Below are positions 1 through 8,462 of a stretch of DNA of 64,000 bases, piece by piece. Source of the stretch: Faucicola sp902506225. Its GTDB lineage: Bacteria > Pseudomonadota > Gammaproteobacteria > Pseudomonadales > Moraxellaceae. The notes under the pieces are model-generated. The model was given only the letters and a program-made list of their open reading frames with translations. It made no database searches and was not told the origin of the DNA. Both the position numbers and the translations under genes were made by a program. The DNA lies in NCBI GenBank assembly GCA_902506225.1, contig LR733345.1:620001-684000 (forward strand), written 5' to 3'. The first letter of the stretch is position 1. Each line of letters begins with the position of its first letter.

Positions 1-149
1 CAGCAGTCGCTAATTACTTAGTCAATCGTGGCATCTCTAGTAACCGTATCAGCGCTATTGGTCGCGGTGCGACAACACAATTTGGCTCAAGCTATGAACC
101 AAACCGCCGTGTAGAGATGATTATCCTTGCACCACAGTCAGTTAACTAA
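1..149 (+). CDS. OmpA-family outer membrane protein, C-terminal end (partial)
   Basis: The open frame enters from the left edge (first full codon at position 3) and stops at 147-149. The visible 48 residues include NRGISSNRISAIGRG and, further on, EPNRRVEM. These are the end of an OmpA C-terminal peptidoglycan-binding domain, where the Asn-Arg-Arg-Val motif is conserved. The domain binds diaminopimelate in peptidoglycan from the periplasmic side. The N-terminal part is outside the window, so a beta-barrel porin and a peptidoglycan-associated lipoprotein cannot be told apart. A rho-independent terminator follows about 40 bases after the stop. Confidence 0.85.
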   Translation, partial: AVANYLVNRGISSNRISAIGRGATTQFGSSYEPNRRVEMIILAPQSVN

Positions 150-189
150 TCAAGTCAAGCTAGCTGATATTTTCATCCGCGAATTGATA

Positions 190-219
190 AAAAAAGCACC
201 TTTTATAAGGTGCTTTTTA
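190..219 (+). terminator. Rho-independent terminator of the OmpA-family gene
   Basis: A perfect AAAAAGCACC / GGTGCTTTTT inverted repeat with an 8-nt loop and a T tract. The T tract runs directly into the left end of the first TnpB element. Confidence 0.9.
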
Positions 220-225
220 TCATCC

Positions 226-269
226 GTTGCCGTAAAACCACCGCCTTTAGGCGGTGGATATAAGGCAAC
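226..269 (+). repeat. Left-end hairpin of TnpB element copy 1
   Basis: GTTGCC (226-231) pairs with GGCAAC (264-269), and inside it CCACCGCC (238-245) pairs with GGCGGTGG around a TTTA loop. The same hairpin, with one mismatch, precedes copy 2. It is probably the subterminal structure recognised by the Y1 transposase. Confidence 0.75.
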
Positions 270-313
270 TCATACACTATAACGCTTGCATAAATTTTGC
301 TAAAATAATTTGC

Positions 314-1420
314 ATGAAAACACTCAAGCTACGCATACGAGATAAACACACAGCAAAGCTTAACCGCCTAAGTGGTTTGGTTAATTTCGTATGGAACTAT
401 GTGAATGACTTGAGTTACAAGCATCTGCAAAAGACTGGTAAATTCTTTTCAGCTTACGATTTAAACGAATACACCAAAGGTAGTGGTGAGTTACTAGGCT
501 TGCATAGTCAGACTATTCAGGCAATCAATGAAACCCATGCCAAAGCTAGAAAACAATTCAAAAAAGCTAAGTTATCATGGCGAACCAACAACCCAAGCTC
601 TAAGCGTAAATCGCTCGGTTGGCTACCGTTTAAACAATCTGCCATCAAACACATCGCCACACACCAAACAGGCAAAAAAGGCTTAAAATCCACCTTACAG
701 CTTAGTTTAGCCAAAGGACAAAAACTAGTCATTGACCTATGGGACAGCTACAACCTTAGCCTATATCAAATTAACACCCTTGAGGTCGTCCAAGACAGCC
801 GTAACCGTTGGTATGCTTGTATCACCGTCAAAGACTACCCTAAAACACAATGCGGTACAGGCAGCGTAGGCATTGACTTAGGCTTAAAAGACAGTGCCAC
901 AGCCTCAAATGGCAATAAATTACAAATCAAACAAACGCTCAACTATGCCAAAGATTTAGCCATTGCTCAACGAGCTAAAAACAAACAACGTGTCAAAGCA
1001 ATCCATGCCAAAATCAAGCATACACGCCAAGACCTCATCCATAAATTCACCACCCAATTAGTTAAAGATAATGCGCTAATCGTGGTCGGTGATATTCAGA
1101 GTAATCAATTTAATAGTAAAAAAGGCAAACTCGCCAAATCGGTTTACGATGCAGGTTGGTTTGAACTGAAACGACAACTGAACTACAAATGCGAGAACGC
1201 AGGTTGCCGTTTTGAAATCGTGAATGAGAGATACACGACCCAGCGATGTTCGTGTTGCGGTGAAATCACCGCCAATAGTCCGAAAGGTAGAAAATCGCTT
1301 GGAATAAGAGAATGGATATGTGCTTCGTGTGGCACATGGCATGATAGAGATATCAATGCCAGTAAGAACATTCTTGCGGTCGGGCTTGACCGTCTTGTAG
1401 AAGGAATCCCCTTGCTTTAG
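314..1420 (+). CDS. tnpB: RNA-guided endonuclease TnpB (copy 1)
   Basis: A 368-residue OrfB/TnpB protein. An upstream in-frame start at 254 would add 20 residues absent from the second copy, so MKTLKLRIRDKH at 314 is preferred. The protein has an N-terminal helix-turn-helix region and a RuvC-I motif GIDLG (Asp about 188). The RuvC-II position reads VVGDI, without the usual Glu. A zinc finger follows (CSCCG ... CASCG), then RuvC-III DRDINAS. TnpB proteins use an RNA copied from the element's right end to cut DNA next to a short motif, which favours retention of the element. The catalytic Glu may be supplied by NERYTTQ about 46 residues further on. No tnpA is nearby. Confidence 0.9.
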   Translation: MKTLKLRIRDKHTAKLNRLSGLVNFVWNYVNDLSYKHLQKTGKFFSAYDLNEYTKGSGELLGLHSQTIQAINETHAKARKQFKKAKLSWRTNNPSSKRKSLGWLPFKQSAIKHIATHQTGKKGLKSTLQLSLAKGQKLVIDLWDSYNLSLYQINTLEVVQDSRNRWYACITVKDYPKTQCGTGSVGIDLGLKDSATASNGNKLQIKQTLNYAKDLAIAQRAKNKQRVKAIHAKIKHTRQDLIHKFTTQLVKDNALIVVGDIQSNQFNSKKGKLAKSVYDAGWFELKRQLNYKCENAGCRFEIVNERYTTQRCSCCGEITANSPKGRKSLGIREWICASCGTWHDRDINASKNILAVGLDRLVEGIPLL

Positions 1421-1460
1421 CAAGGGGAGGAAGTCAAAAAATACTCACCACAATATTATT
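1290..1460 (+). ncRNA. Predicted omega/re RNA of TnpB copy 1 with guide
   Basis: In this family the guide RNA overlaps the 3' end of tnpB, finishes its scaffold at the element's right end and takes the next 15-20 flanking bases as guide. Here the right end has a perfect CCCCTTGC/GCAAGGGG hairpin (1408-1427), with the tnpB stop codon in the loop, then GGAAGTCAA. The guide would begin near 1438, inside the 3' end of the DUF1877 gene. The 5' boundary is a guess. Confidence 0.4.
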
Positions 1461-1934
1461 GCCATTGTCTAAGGCGTCATTATAAAACCCCAATAACTCA
1501 TTATATGAAGCCAGCAATTCTTTATCCAAGTTTTCCTTTTTGTCTTGCCAAATATTGGGTGGAAAAATAGCTTGCTCACGTAGTGACTTCATCGAAACTT
1601 TTTCTAAGCGTTTTTTAAAGTTAATTTGTTCTAGTGCATCGACGATTTCGACAATATGTGCCCACGGGGTAAAAGCAATAAAATCGGCATCTTCACTGTC
1701 ACTAAAAGTTTCCACACCCACCACAAATTCGCTGACAGGCTCATCGGGTACAGGTTGGGTGGCGCTGTGTTTGGTTAACACAAAATGGATAATGTCCCAC
1801 AGTTTGCCCAAATCTACCAATTGCGCTTGAGGCTGCTCACTCATGTTTTCAAGTAACGCGGTTCGCGCTGTATCAGTGGCATTTTGCAGTTGCTCGAGCA
1901 GGGCGTTATCGACCATCAAATATTGTGCGATCAT
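1434..1934 (-). CDS. DUF1877 (YfbM-like) family protein
   Basis: A 166-residue cytoplasmic protein that fits the DUF1877/YfbM family. It starts MIAQYLMVDNALLEQL and has a central DLGKLWDIIHFVLT segment. It then has YLTP-like and PNIWQ segments and ends in a FYNDALDNGNNIVVSIF-type tail. Function is unknown. The start has a good ribosome site (GGAAATTGT before ATG). Its TGA stop (1434-1436) lies within the right end of TnpB copy 1, so the insertion has replaced the original 3' end of this gene. Read across the reconstructed empty site, the frame would continue for a few more codons. Confidence 0.8.
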   Translation of the reverse strand: MIAQYLMVDNALLEQLQNATDTARTALLENMSEQPQAQLVDLGKLWDIIHFVLTKHSATQPVPDEPVSEFVVGVETFSDSEDADFIAFTPWAHIVEIVDALEQINFKKRLEKVSMKSLREQAIFPPNIWQDKKENLDKELLASYNELLGFYNDALDNGNNIVVSIF

Positions 1935-2114
1935 ACAATTTCCTAGTTATAAAGTAGCGAGATATTAGCGTAGTGGGATATGACAGTCCTATCACTTTAT
2001 GTTAAGACGAGGACCACAAGCGAGGATAGTATAACCCATACAGCAAGCGATTTTGACGATATACTCACTTGAATTGACCAACTCATTTAGCTGACTTATT
2101 TAACCGACTTAACT

Positions 2115-2822
2115 TTAACCAATTAGGCCTGCTGACATATTGATTAATGAGGCTAAAATTGCGGTATTAAAGAAAAATGATAACACACAATGAATGGTAC
2201 CGATGATCCGACTTTGCTGGGTGTTGAAGGCGACATCCGCTGTTTGACCTGAGGTGCCAATGATGTAGGAAAAATATAAAAAATCCCAGTAGGCGGGGTC
2301 GTCATCGTTAGGAAAATCTAGCATTTCTGCGTTTTTTTCTTCTTTAAGCAAGAAATACTCGTGGGTGTAATGAATAGCAAACATGGTATGAATAAACAGC
2401 CAAGCCGTCAAAATCGTCATGGCGGTTAGCGCGATATGAAACAGCATCAAAGCGCCTTTGGCATCCTTGCTCACGCCCAACTCTACGACAATCGCCAGCA
2501 TACTGACAATGGCTGTGACAAAAACCAAAATCAGCATTAACACCGTGCCTTCGTCTTCAGCATGGGCTTTATCCAAAATTGCATGTTGATCGGCTTTATA
2601 CATCATCCGAAAAATAGCCAGTAAATATACCCAAAGTCCGATATTCCAAGCCAGCAAAAATTGCGTCACAAACTTCAATTTATCGTACGCTATCGCAAAC
2701 GTCCAATCTTTGGGCAATAGACCAACCAGCGTCGATAACCCAAAATACACCACCACCATCGTGGCAAATCCTAACAGTAGACGAGGGCGGCTTTGAAAAA
2801 AACGATAGATGTAACCGATCAT
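2115..2822 (-). CDS. DUF1345 family integral membrane protein
   Basis: A 235-residue protein with about six hydrophobic segments, including LLLGFATMVVVYFGLSTLVG near the N-terminus, and a C-terminal NTQQSRIIGTIHCVLSFFFN segment. The fit is to DUF1345, whose C-terminal half resembles the pore region of ion channels (YFSYIIGTSGQTADV here is selectivity-filter-like). Function is unknown. It starts 38 bases after the rluE stop on the same strand, so the two are probably cotranscribed. Confidence 0.8.
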   Translation of the reverse strand: MIGYIYRFFQSRPRLLLGFATMVVVYFGLSTLVGLLPKDWTFAIAYDKLKFVTQFLLAWNIGLWVYLLAIFRMMYKADQHAILDKAHAEDEGTVLMLILVFVTAIVSMLAIVVELGVSKDAKGALMLFHIALTAMTILTAWLFIHTMFAIHYTHEYFLLKEEKNAEMLDFPNDDDPAYWDFLYFSYIIGTSGQTADVAFNTQQSRIIGTIHCVLSFFFNTAILASLINMSAGLIG

Positions 2823-2860
2823 GGCTGTTTTCTCATAGTGGTTCCCTTATGGCTGTCTGC

Positions 2861-3565
2861 TCATGGCTGCCTACGTCGGCTTGTTGGGTGCTTTGATTGT
2901 GGCGATTTAGGCGTTAACAGGCGAGGTTTTTTGCGCGATTGTGTCGTTGTCGTTGACGCGGATAAAGGTTGGACACCCAATCGCTTTAAATCGGCAGGTG
3001 ATAGCGGTATTTGTGTGGATGCGCCAACGTCTAAATTCCCCAAACTAAAGCCACTCGATGCCATGCGAATCAGCCGCAAACAGGGCAGTCCCACATGGGC
3101 CGCCATGCGACGTACTTGACGATTTTTACCTTCAAAAATAGTAATGGCGAGCCACGTGGTGACTTTGCGTTTGGCAATCTTGTCAGGCGCTTGCCAAATA
3201 TGCTCGGCAATTTGTGCTTCGCTTAGCCGTACAACTTCAGCAGGTAAGGTGATACCGTCTTTGAGTGGCACCCCTGTTTGTAGTTGCTGTAGCTGGGCAT
3301 CGCTTGCATCGCCTTCCACCTGTATCCAGTAGGTTTTGCCTTGTTGTTTGCCTGCATTGGCTTTGGGTGGATGGGTCAAGGCTTTATTGACTTGTCCATC
3401 AGCGGTTAGCAGTAGCAATCCTTCGGAAGTGGCATCTAATCGCCCCGCCACGCGTAAGCTTTTATCGCTAAAATAATCGCTGAGCGTCGCAAAGTTGTTA
3501 TTGTCATCGCTGCGAAATTGGCTAAGTACGCCATAAGGTTTGTTAAATAAAATCAGTGTCGGCAT
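2861..3565 (-). CDS. rluE: 23S rRNA pseudouridine synthase, RluE-like (RsuA family)
   Basis: The product begins MPTLILFNKPYGVLSQF, typical of RsuA/RluE enzymes without an S4 domain. The catalytic motif is GRLDATSEGLLLLTADG, whose Asp attacks the uracil. KVTTWLAITIFEGKNRQVRRM is the family's second signature. RluE converts U2457 of 23S rRNA in E. coli; the exact target here is inferred. An upstream in-frame ATG at 3607 would add 14 atypical residues, so 3565 is preferred. The last 25 residues are a basic Lys/Arg/Pro/Ser tail, a plausible RNA-contacting extension. Confidence 0.85.
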   Translation of the reverse strand: MPTLILFNKPYGVLSQFRSDDNNNFATLSDYFSDKSLRVAGRLDATSEGLLLLTADGQVNKALTHPPKANAGKQQGKTYWIQVEGDASDAQLQQLQTGVPLKDGITLPAEVVRLSEAQIAEHIWQAPDKIAKRKVTTWLAITIFEGKNRQVRRMAAHVGLPCLRLIRMASSGFSLGNLDVGASTQIPLSPADLKRLGVQPLSASTTTTQSRKKPRLLTPKSPQSKHPTSRRRQP

Positions 3566-3804
3566 GGTAGAGGATGACAAGTGAGTGAAAAAAAGCTTAA
3601 AGCGCATCTAGCAGTTGGCTGCTAAGTTGTTCAGTGTAAACGCTAATCTTGGCTATTGCAATAAAGTCACCGTTATAAACCACACCGCCCAACGCCATAC
3701 ATATGTTGCAAAATTGTGCCAAATTGTACAAAAGGATAAGCCCGTATTTTTGGCTAAAAACAAGGTATAATAATCCGTTCATAAAACTACAATAATATCA
3801 ACAT

Positions 3805-5043
3805 ATGTCCTATCACTATCAATTTACCACTGAGTTTGACTGGCGCTCACAGACACAGTGGCAGACGCCTGATACGCCCTTTATGCACTTTGATTTTTGG
3901 CAAGCGCTGATAGATGCAAAGCTGATTGGCGGGCACAGCGATTGGTGGGTGCAGTATGTGCAGATTGTCGATGACAGTGCTCAACTGATTGCCGTGATGC
4001 CTGTGTTTATCAAAAAGCATCACCAAGGCGAATATGTGTTTGATTTTAGCTGGGCAGAAGCCTTTGAGCGCTATGGTAGAAATTATTATCCAAGATTGGT
4101 GACAAGCGTGCCCTTTACCCCCGTCACCGGCGAGCGGATTTGGGTGGCACAAGGTAAGTCATTAACCGCGCCACTGTATCAGACCTTACTACAAGCGATT
4201 GATGAATTGGCGAGTCGCTATCAAGCATCCACTTGGCACGGACTGTTTTTCTCCCCAAAAGATGTCGAAGTGTTGCAAAATGTGCCCAATCTTTGCGAGC
4301 GGCTAAGCTGTCAGTTTTTATGGCAAAATCGCAATCTACAGGATAAAAAATGCGCCAATTTTGATGAGTTTTTGGCAACATTAACTGCCAAAAAACGCAA
4401 ATCAATTAAAGTGGAACGCCAAAAGGTGCTTAAACAAAATCTAAGTTGTCAGATTAAAGTCGGTGACGATATCACCGAGGCGGATTGGGCGGTATTTTAT
4501 CAATGCTATGCCATGACCTATCTGGTCAGAGGACGGCAGCCGTATTTGAACTTAGAGTTTTTTAAGCAGCTTGGGCAGACTATGGCAGACAAGCTGATGC
4601 TTGCTCAAGCGCATAACGCGAACGGTGATATCGTGGCTTGTAGTTTATTTTTTTTCGATGACGATGCCACTATCAGCACGTTATATGGTCGCTATTGGGG
4701 CTGCCTAGAAGAATATGATTGCTTACATTTTGAGCTGTGTTATTACCAAGGTATTGAGTTTGCTATCAAGCATGGCCTTCGCTACTTTGACCCTGGTACC
4801 CAAGGGGAGCACAAGTTGATTCGCGGCTTTTATCCGGTGTTGACTCATTCGCTACACCGTGTCTACGACAAGGTGTTTGCCCCTGCGATTGCCCAGTTTT
4901 GCCAAGACGAACAGCACGCTATATTGGCGTACCAAGCCGATGCGATGACCGCACTACCTTTTAATGACACCTATAAAAGCCAATTTTTTGGTGACGTTGC
5001 CGCTCAAGGCACAATACCCAATAATGAGTTTTTGAAAAAATAA
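3805..5043 (+). CDS. FemAB/GNAT-like protein (DUF482, peptidogalycan biosynthesis family)
   Basis: A 412-residue soluble protein matching the DUF482 (COG3146) family. It carries PFMHFDFWQALIDA near the N-terminus, DFSWAEAFERYGRNYYPRL near residue 85, AKKRKSIKVERQKV near 200 and a GTQGEHKLIRGFYP signature near 330. These proteins have a GNAT/FemAB-like fold and are annotated as putative peptidoglycan or acyl-transfer enzymes; the substrate is not established. The stop codon overlaps the ubiC start (TAATG), so the two genes are translationally coupled. Confidence 0.85.
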   Translation: MSYHYQFTTEFDWRSQTQWQTPDTPFMHFDFWQALIDAKLIGGHSDWWVQYVQIVDDSAQLIAVMPVFIKKHHQGEYVFDFSWAEAFERYGRNYYPRLVTSVPFTPVTGERIWVAQGKSLTAPLYQTLLQAIDELASRYQASTWHGLFFSPKDVEVLQNVPNLCERLSCQFLWQNRNLQDKKCANFDEFLATLTAKKRKSIKVERQKVLKQNLSCQIKVGDDITEADWAVFYQCYAMTYLVRGRQPYLNLEFFKQLGQTMADKLMLAQAHNANGDIVACSLFFFDDDATISTLYGRYWGCLEEYDCLHFELCYYQGIEFAIKHGLRYFDPGTQGEHKLIRGFYPVLTHSLHRVYDKVFAPAIAQFCQDEQHAILAYQADAMTALPFNDTYKSQFFGDVAAQGTIPNNEFLKK

Positions 5044-5624
5044 TGATAAATGTTGGTCTAAACCTAAACCTAAACCTGGCTAGCACGCATTTGAGCGCAG
5101 CACACAAACAGCAGATACCGCCGAAACTTATCCCTTGGCTGACGTCAATAGGGTCGCTCACCGCCAAATTTGAAGCCTTATCTCAGCATAAACTCATCGT
5201 ACAGCCGGCGTTTGAAGGGCGGCAAACCTTGTCACTGAGCGAAAAGCGCCAATTGCAGTTACCGCTTGGTGTGAGCCAATCGGCATGGGTGCGCGAAGCC
5301 TTATTATTTGGCAAGCCTAATCAAGATGCGTGGGTGGTGGCGCGGTCCGTATTTCCGTTTGCTAGCCTCATTGGTAACGCGCGAAAATTGGCAAATTTGG
5401 GCACAACACCGATTGGCTATATACTGTTTCGTCGGCATGGCGCCACAATGACCAATCGATGGATTGATGTGACAGCGCAAGGCTGGCGACGTACCACGCT
5501 TTACCACTGGCAAGGCAGGCATTTTTTAATTAGTGAGACCTTTTTACCTGCATTTGAAAATAGCCTTATGGGTGAAGAAGAAAACGGTATGATTCATGTC
5601 AGCACTGACAAAGGGGAAGGATGA
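5043..5624 (+). CDS. ubiC: Chorismate lyase UbiC
   Basis: UbiC removes pyruvate from chorismate to give 4-hydroxybenzoate, the first step of ubiquinone synthesis. Family signatures are WVREALLFG, WVVARSVFP (Arg binds chorismate), LGTTPIGYILF, WRRTTLYHWQG and FLISETFLPAF, whose Glu is the catalytic acid. At 193 residues it is longer than the E. coli enzyme (165), mostly through a C-terminal extension (NSLMGEEENG...). The start overlaps the upstream stop by one base. No ubiA lies in the window. Confidence 0.9.
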   Translation: MINVGLNLNLNLASTHLSAAHKQQIPPKLIPWLTSIGSLTAKFEALSQHKLIVQPAFEGRQTLSLSEKRQLQLPLGVSQSAWVREALLFGKPNQDAWVVARSVFPFASLIGNARKLANLGTTPIGYILFRRHGATMTNRWIDVTAQGWRRTTLYHWQGRHFLISETFLPAFENSLMGEEENGMIHVSTDKGEG

Positions 5625-6003
5625 GTACAAAAAACACTGGTTGCTGTGCGCTAACTTTACACAGCCAAAAAACATAACCAAATAAACATCGCTAAAAACC
5701 ATCGCTAAAAGATATAGCAGAATAAACACAGCCAAGCAAAAATCGACAGTCGCAATGGCTGTCTTTTTTTAGGGTGGTTCTTTAATATCGTGTTAATCGT
5801 TAGTTGTATTATCAAATGATTTTTTGAGCCGCTTTGGTTAGCCCAACGCTTGATAAATAACCTCAAAAATAGCAAGCGAATGATGAGACAAATTCAGCCA
5901 AACCTGTGGATTATGCTAACCCAAACAATCAAACCATGCTAAACTAAGCAATATTTTTCGGTTTTATCCGCCCATTTTTTGACTCACTTAAAAGGAAATT
6001 GCC
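5625..6003. other. Gap between ubiC and glyA
   Basis: 379 bases holding the ubiC terminator (5745-5770) and the glyA leader. A good ribosome site (AAAAGGAAATTGCC) precedes the glyA ATG. No small gene or other structure was recognised. Confidence 0.6.
5745..5770 (+). terminator. Rho-independent terminator after ubiC
   Basis: GACAGTC pairs with GGCTGTC around a 5-nt loop and runs into eight Ts. Confidence 0.8.
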
Positions 6004-7263
6004 ATGTTTAAAAATGTGACTATTCACCAGTTTGACGCTGAACTTGCCCAAGCGATGGACAATGAAGCCAAACGTCAAGAAGACCATATTGAACTGATTG
6101 CTTCAGAAAACTACTGTTCACCAGCGGTGATGGAAGCGCAAGGTAGCCAATTGACCAATAAATACGCTGAAGGCTATCCAGGCAAACGTTATTACGGTGG
6201 CTGTGAATATGTTGACGTGGTCGAGCAATTAGCGATTGACCGTGCCAAAGCGCTATTTGGGGCAGATTATGCCAACGTACAGCCACACGCGGGTAGCCAA
6301 GCCAACAGCGCGGTATTTTTAGCCTTATTAAAAGCGGGTGACACGGTACTTGGTATGAGCCTTGCTGATGGCGGTCACTTGACGCATGGTGCGCATGTGA
6401 ACTTTTCTGGTATCAACTATAAAGCCGTACAATATGGCTTAAACAAAGAAACAGGCATCATCGACTATGATGAAGTTGAACGCCTAGCCAAAGAACACCA
6501 ACCCAAAATGATTATCGCGGGTTTTTCTGCTTATAGCCAAGTGGTTGATTGGCAAAAATTCCGTGACATCGCAGACAGCGTTGGCGCATACTTGATGGTC
6601 GATATGGCACACGTAGCAGGTCTGGTTGCTGCAGGGGTTTATCCAAGCCCTGTGCAAATCGCTGACGTTACTACCACCACCACCCACAAAACCCTACGCG
6701 GTCCACGTTCAGGCTTAATCTTGGCAAAAGCCAACCCAGAGATTGAGAAAAAACTCAACTCTGCCGTGTTCCCTGGCAACCAAGGTGGTCCATTAATGCA
6801 CGCGATTGCGGGTAAAGCTGTGTGTTTTAAAGAAGCGTTAAGCGAAGATTTCAAAGCCTACCAACAACAAGTGGTTAAAAACGCCAAAGCCATGGCAGAC
6901 GTCATTATGTCGCGCGGTTATGACATCGTCTCGGGCGGCACAGAAAACCACTTAATGCTGATTAGCTTAATCAAACAAGAAATCACCGGCAAAGAAGCGG
7001 ATAAATGGTTGGGCGATGCCCACATCACCGTCAACAAAAACGCAGTGCCAAATGACCCTAAATCACCGTTTGTGACGTCAGGGGTGCGTATTGGTACGCC
7101 CGCAGTCACTACTCGTGGGTTTGGTGAAGCGGAAGTAAGAGAATTGGCTGGCTGGATTTGTGATGTGCTCGATAGCCGCGGTGATGAAAAAGTTATCGGC
7201 GAAGTGCGTGAAAAAGTCCAAGCAATTTGTGCCAAACACCCAGTGTACGAGCAAACCGCTTAA
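6004..7263 (+). CDS. glyA: Serine hydroxymethyltransferase GlyA
   Basis: A PLP enzyme that interconverts serine plus tetrahydrofolate with glycine plus 5,10-methylene-tetrahydrofolate, the main one-carbon source. The length (419 residues) is normal. Seen motifs are HIELIASENYCSPAVMEAQGS, the substrate loop EGYPGKRYYGGC, LMVDMAHVAGLVAAG, and the PLP-lysine site TTTTTHKTLRGPRSGLIL. The gene is monocistronic: it has its own leader and a strong terminator. No purine- or glycine-riboswitch-like structure was recognised upstream. Confidence 0.97.
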   Translation: MFKNVTIHQFDAELAQAMDNEAKRQEDHIELIASENYCSPAVMEAQGSQLTNKYAEGYPGKRYYGGCEYVDVVEQLAIDRAKALFGADYANVQPHAGSQANSAVFLALLKAGDTVLGMSLADGGHLTHGAHVNFSGINYKAVQYGLNKETGIIDYDEVERLAKEHQPKMIIAGFSAYSQVVDWQKFRDIADSVGAYLMVDMAHVAGLVAAGVYPSPVQIADVTTTTTHKTLRGPRSGLILAKANPEIEKKLNSAVFPGNQGGPLMHAIAGKAVCFKEALSEDFKAYQQQVVKNAKAMADVIMSRGYDIVSGGTENHLMLISLIKQEITGKEADKWLGDAHITVNKNAVPNDPKSPFVTSGVRIGTPAVTTRGFGEAEVRELAGWICDVLDSRGDEKVIGEVREKVQAICAKHPVYEQTA

Positions 7264-7277
7264 TCATCGGCTATTAA

Positions 7278-7325
7278 AAACCGCTCAAAAAACTGCCTAA
7301 GTCGTGAATTTGGGCGGTTTTTTTA
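7278..7325 (+). terminator. Terminator after glyA
   Basis: AAACCGCTCAAA (7278-7289) pairs with TTTGGGCGGTTT, with one G-T wobble, followed by a run of Ts. Confidence 0.8.
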
Positions 7326-7399
7326 TGGCTAACATTTATTGATTCAGATGGCTCAAATGCGACGCTTTGAACTTGTTATCTTACGCACTAGATTTTAAG

Positions 7400-8335
7400 C
7401 TAGGCAAATCGCGGTTTACCAATACCAAATCGTGATAAGAATTTTTTGACTTTATTACCAAAACTGCGCGTTTCAACTTCAGTGACGGCATCAACGACAT
7501 GTCGTGCTTGTAATTTTGGTTGATTGACTAAGGTTTGGTGATAATCATAAGCGCGCTGAATACTGATTTCGAGTAATAGCAAATTACTGGGGCGCGGCAG
7601 GTAGCGATACACTTGCCCTTTATTGATCAAGTCGATTAAGGTGTGGCTGTCGTTGAGTGAGGTGAGTACCAATACCGCTAAATCTGGAAAGCTTTGTTTT
7701 AATGCGTAGATTACGGGTGAAATGTTCTCGCCACCCAAGGACACATCGGTGATTGCCACGCCAAAACGGTCATTTTCAAGTAATTCAATCGCTTTTTCTA
7801 ATGAATTTGCCCAGTGCGTTTCAAACTGGGTGAATTTTTGCTGCATCTGTAAATATACCATTTCACTGTCATCGATAACCAACACTTTGCGTTTGGCGAT
7901 GGTTGGCTGAGCGACATGCAGATTTTCTTTGAATACATCTTTGGTTTGCAGCGCGATTTGGGTGGCTTGATTAACGATACTTTTAAGTTCATCCGTCTGC
8001 CAAGGTTTGGTGATATAACGAAAAATCTCCCCATCGTTGATGGAATCAATTACCGCAGTTAAGTCTGCATAGCCGGTCAATAAGATGCGGATAGTATGGG
8101 GTGATACGTTTTTGACATCTTTTAGTACTTCGACACCCAGTTTTTTTGGCATGCGTTGGTCGCTAATCACCACTTGGACCTCGTTATTCTGCACATAGCT
8201 TAGTAGCTCATCGGGCTCGGTGGTGGTAAACACATCATGGGTGGTGCGAAAATGCATTTTTAGGCTGCGTAGAATGCGGTCTTCATCATCGATAAAGGCA
8301 ATTTTGGGTTTGGTTACGGTCGTTATCATGGTCAT
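7400..8335 (-). CDS. Response regulator with two receiver domains
   Basis: A 311-residue protein. The first REC domain (about 10-130) is complete: IDDE acidic pair at 16-17, phospho-acceptor Asp59 (ISDQRMP), Thr87 (LLTGYAD) and Lys110 (ITKPW). The second (about 150-275) has DD at 155-156 and Asp197 (ITDVSL), but the conserved Lys is replaced by Arg (YLPRPS), so its phosphorylation is less certain. There is no DNA-binding or enzymatic output domain, so it probably acts through protein contacts. It lies 127 bases downstream of the Cache histidine kinase on the same strand, its likely partner. Confidence 0.88.
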   Translation of the reverse strand: MTMITTVTKPKIAFIDDEDRILRSLKMHFRTTHDVFTTTEPDELLSYVQNNEVQVVISDQRMPKKLGVEVLKDVKNVSPHTIRILLTGYADLTAVIDSINDGEIFRYITKPWQTDELKSIVNQATQIALQTKDVFKENLHVAQPTIAKRKVLVIDDSEMVYLQMQQKFTQFETHWANSLEKAIELLENDRFGVAITDVSLGGENISPVIYALKQSFPDLAVLVLTSLNDSHTLIDLINKGQVYRYLPRPSNLLLLEISIQRAYDYHQTLVNQPKLQARHVVDAVTEVETRSFGNKVKKFLSRFGIGKPRFA

Positions 8336-8462
8336 ATCACTTAGGTATGTTGACTAAAATCAAGGTTGACTACAATTAAGGTTGACCACAATCAAGTGTG
8401 GCTCGTGTATGGCTGAGCAGATTGCCTGTCAGCCATCCGTCATCGGTTATCTAACATTAGAA

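Larger units (their letters stand above)
221..1437 (+). mobile_element. IS200/IS605-type element carrying only tnpB (copy 1)
   Basis: Both limits come from comparison with the second copy at 21321-22547. The left end begins just after TTTATC and contains a nested hairpin (226-269: outer stem GTTGCC/GGCAAC, inner stem CCACCGCC/GGCGGTGG). The right end is the shared GGGGAGGAAGTCAA. There is no tnpA, no long terminal inverted repeat and no target duplication, as expected for this family, which moves as single-stranded DNA using TnpA supplied in trans. The exact end bases are uncertain by a few nucleotides. Confidence 0.8.

Noticed and set aside
254..313. Longer start of TnpB copy 1
   Set aside because: The additional 20 residues come from the left-end region, are missing in copy 2 and have no family likeness.
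3597..3782. 61-residue minus-strand reading frame ahead of rluE
   Set aside because: No family, overlaps the longer rluE frame and covers the promoter area of two divergent genes.
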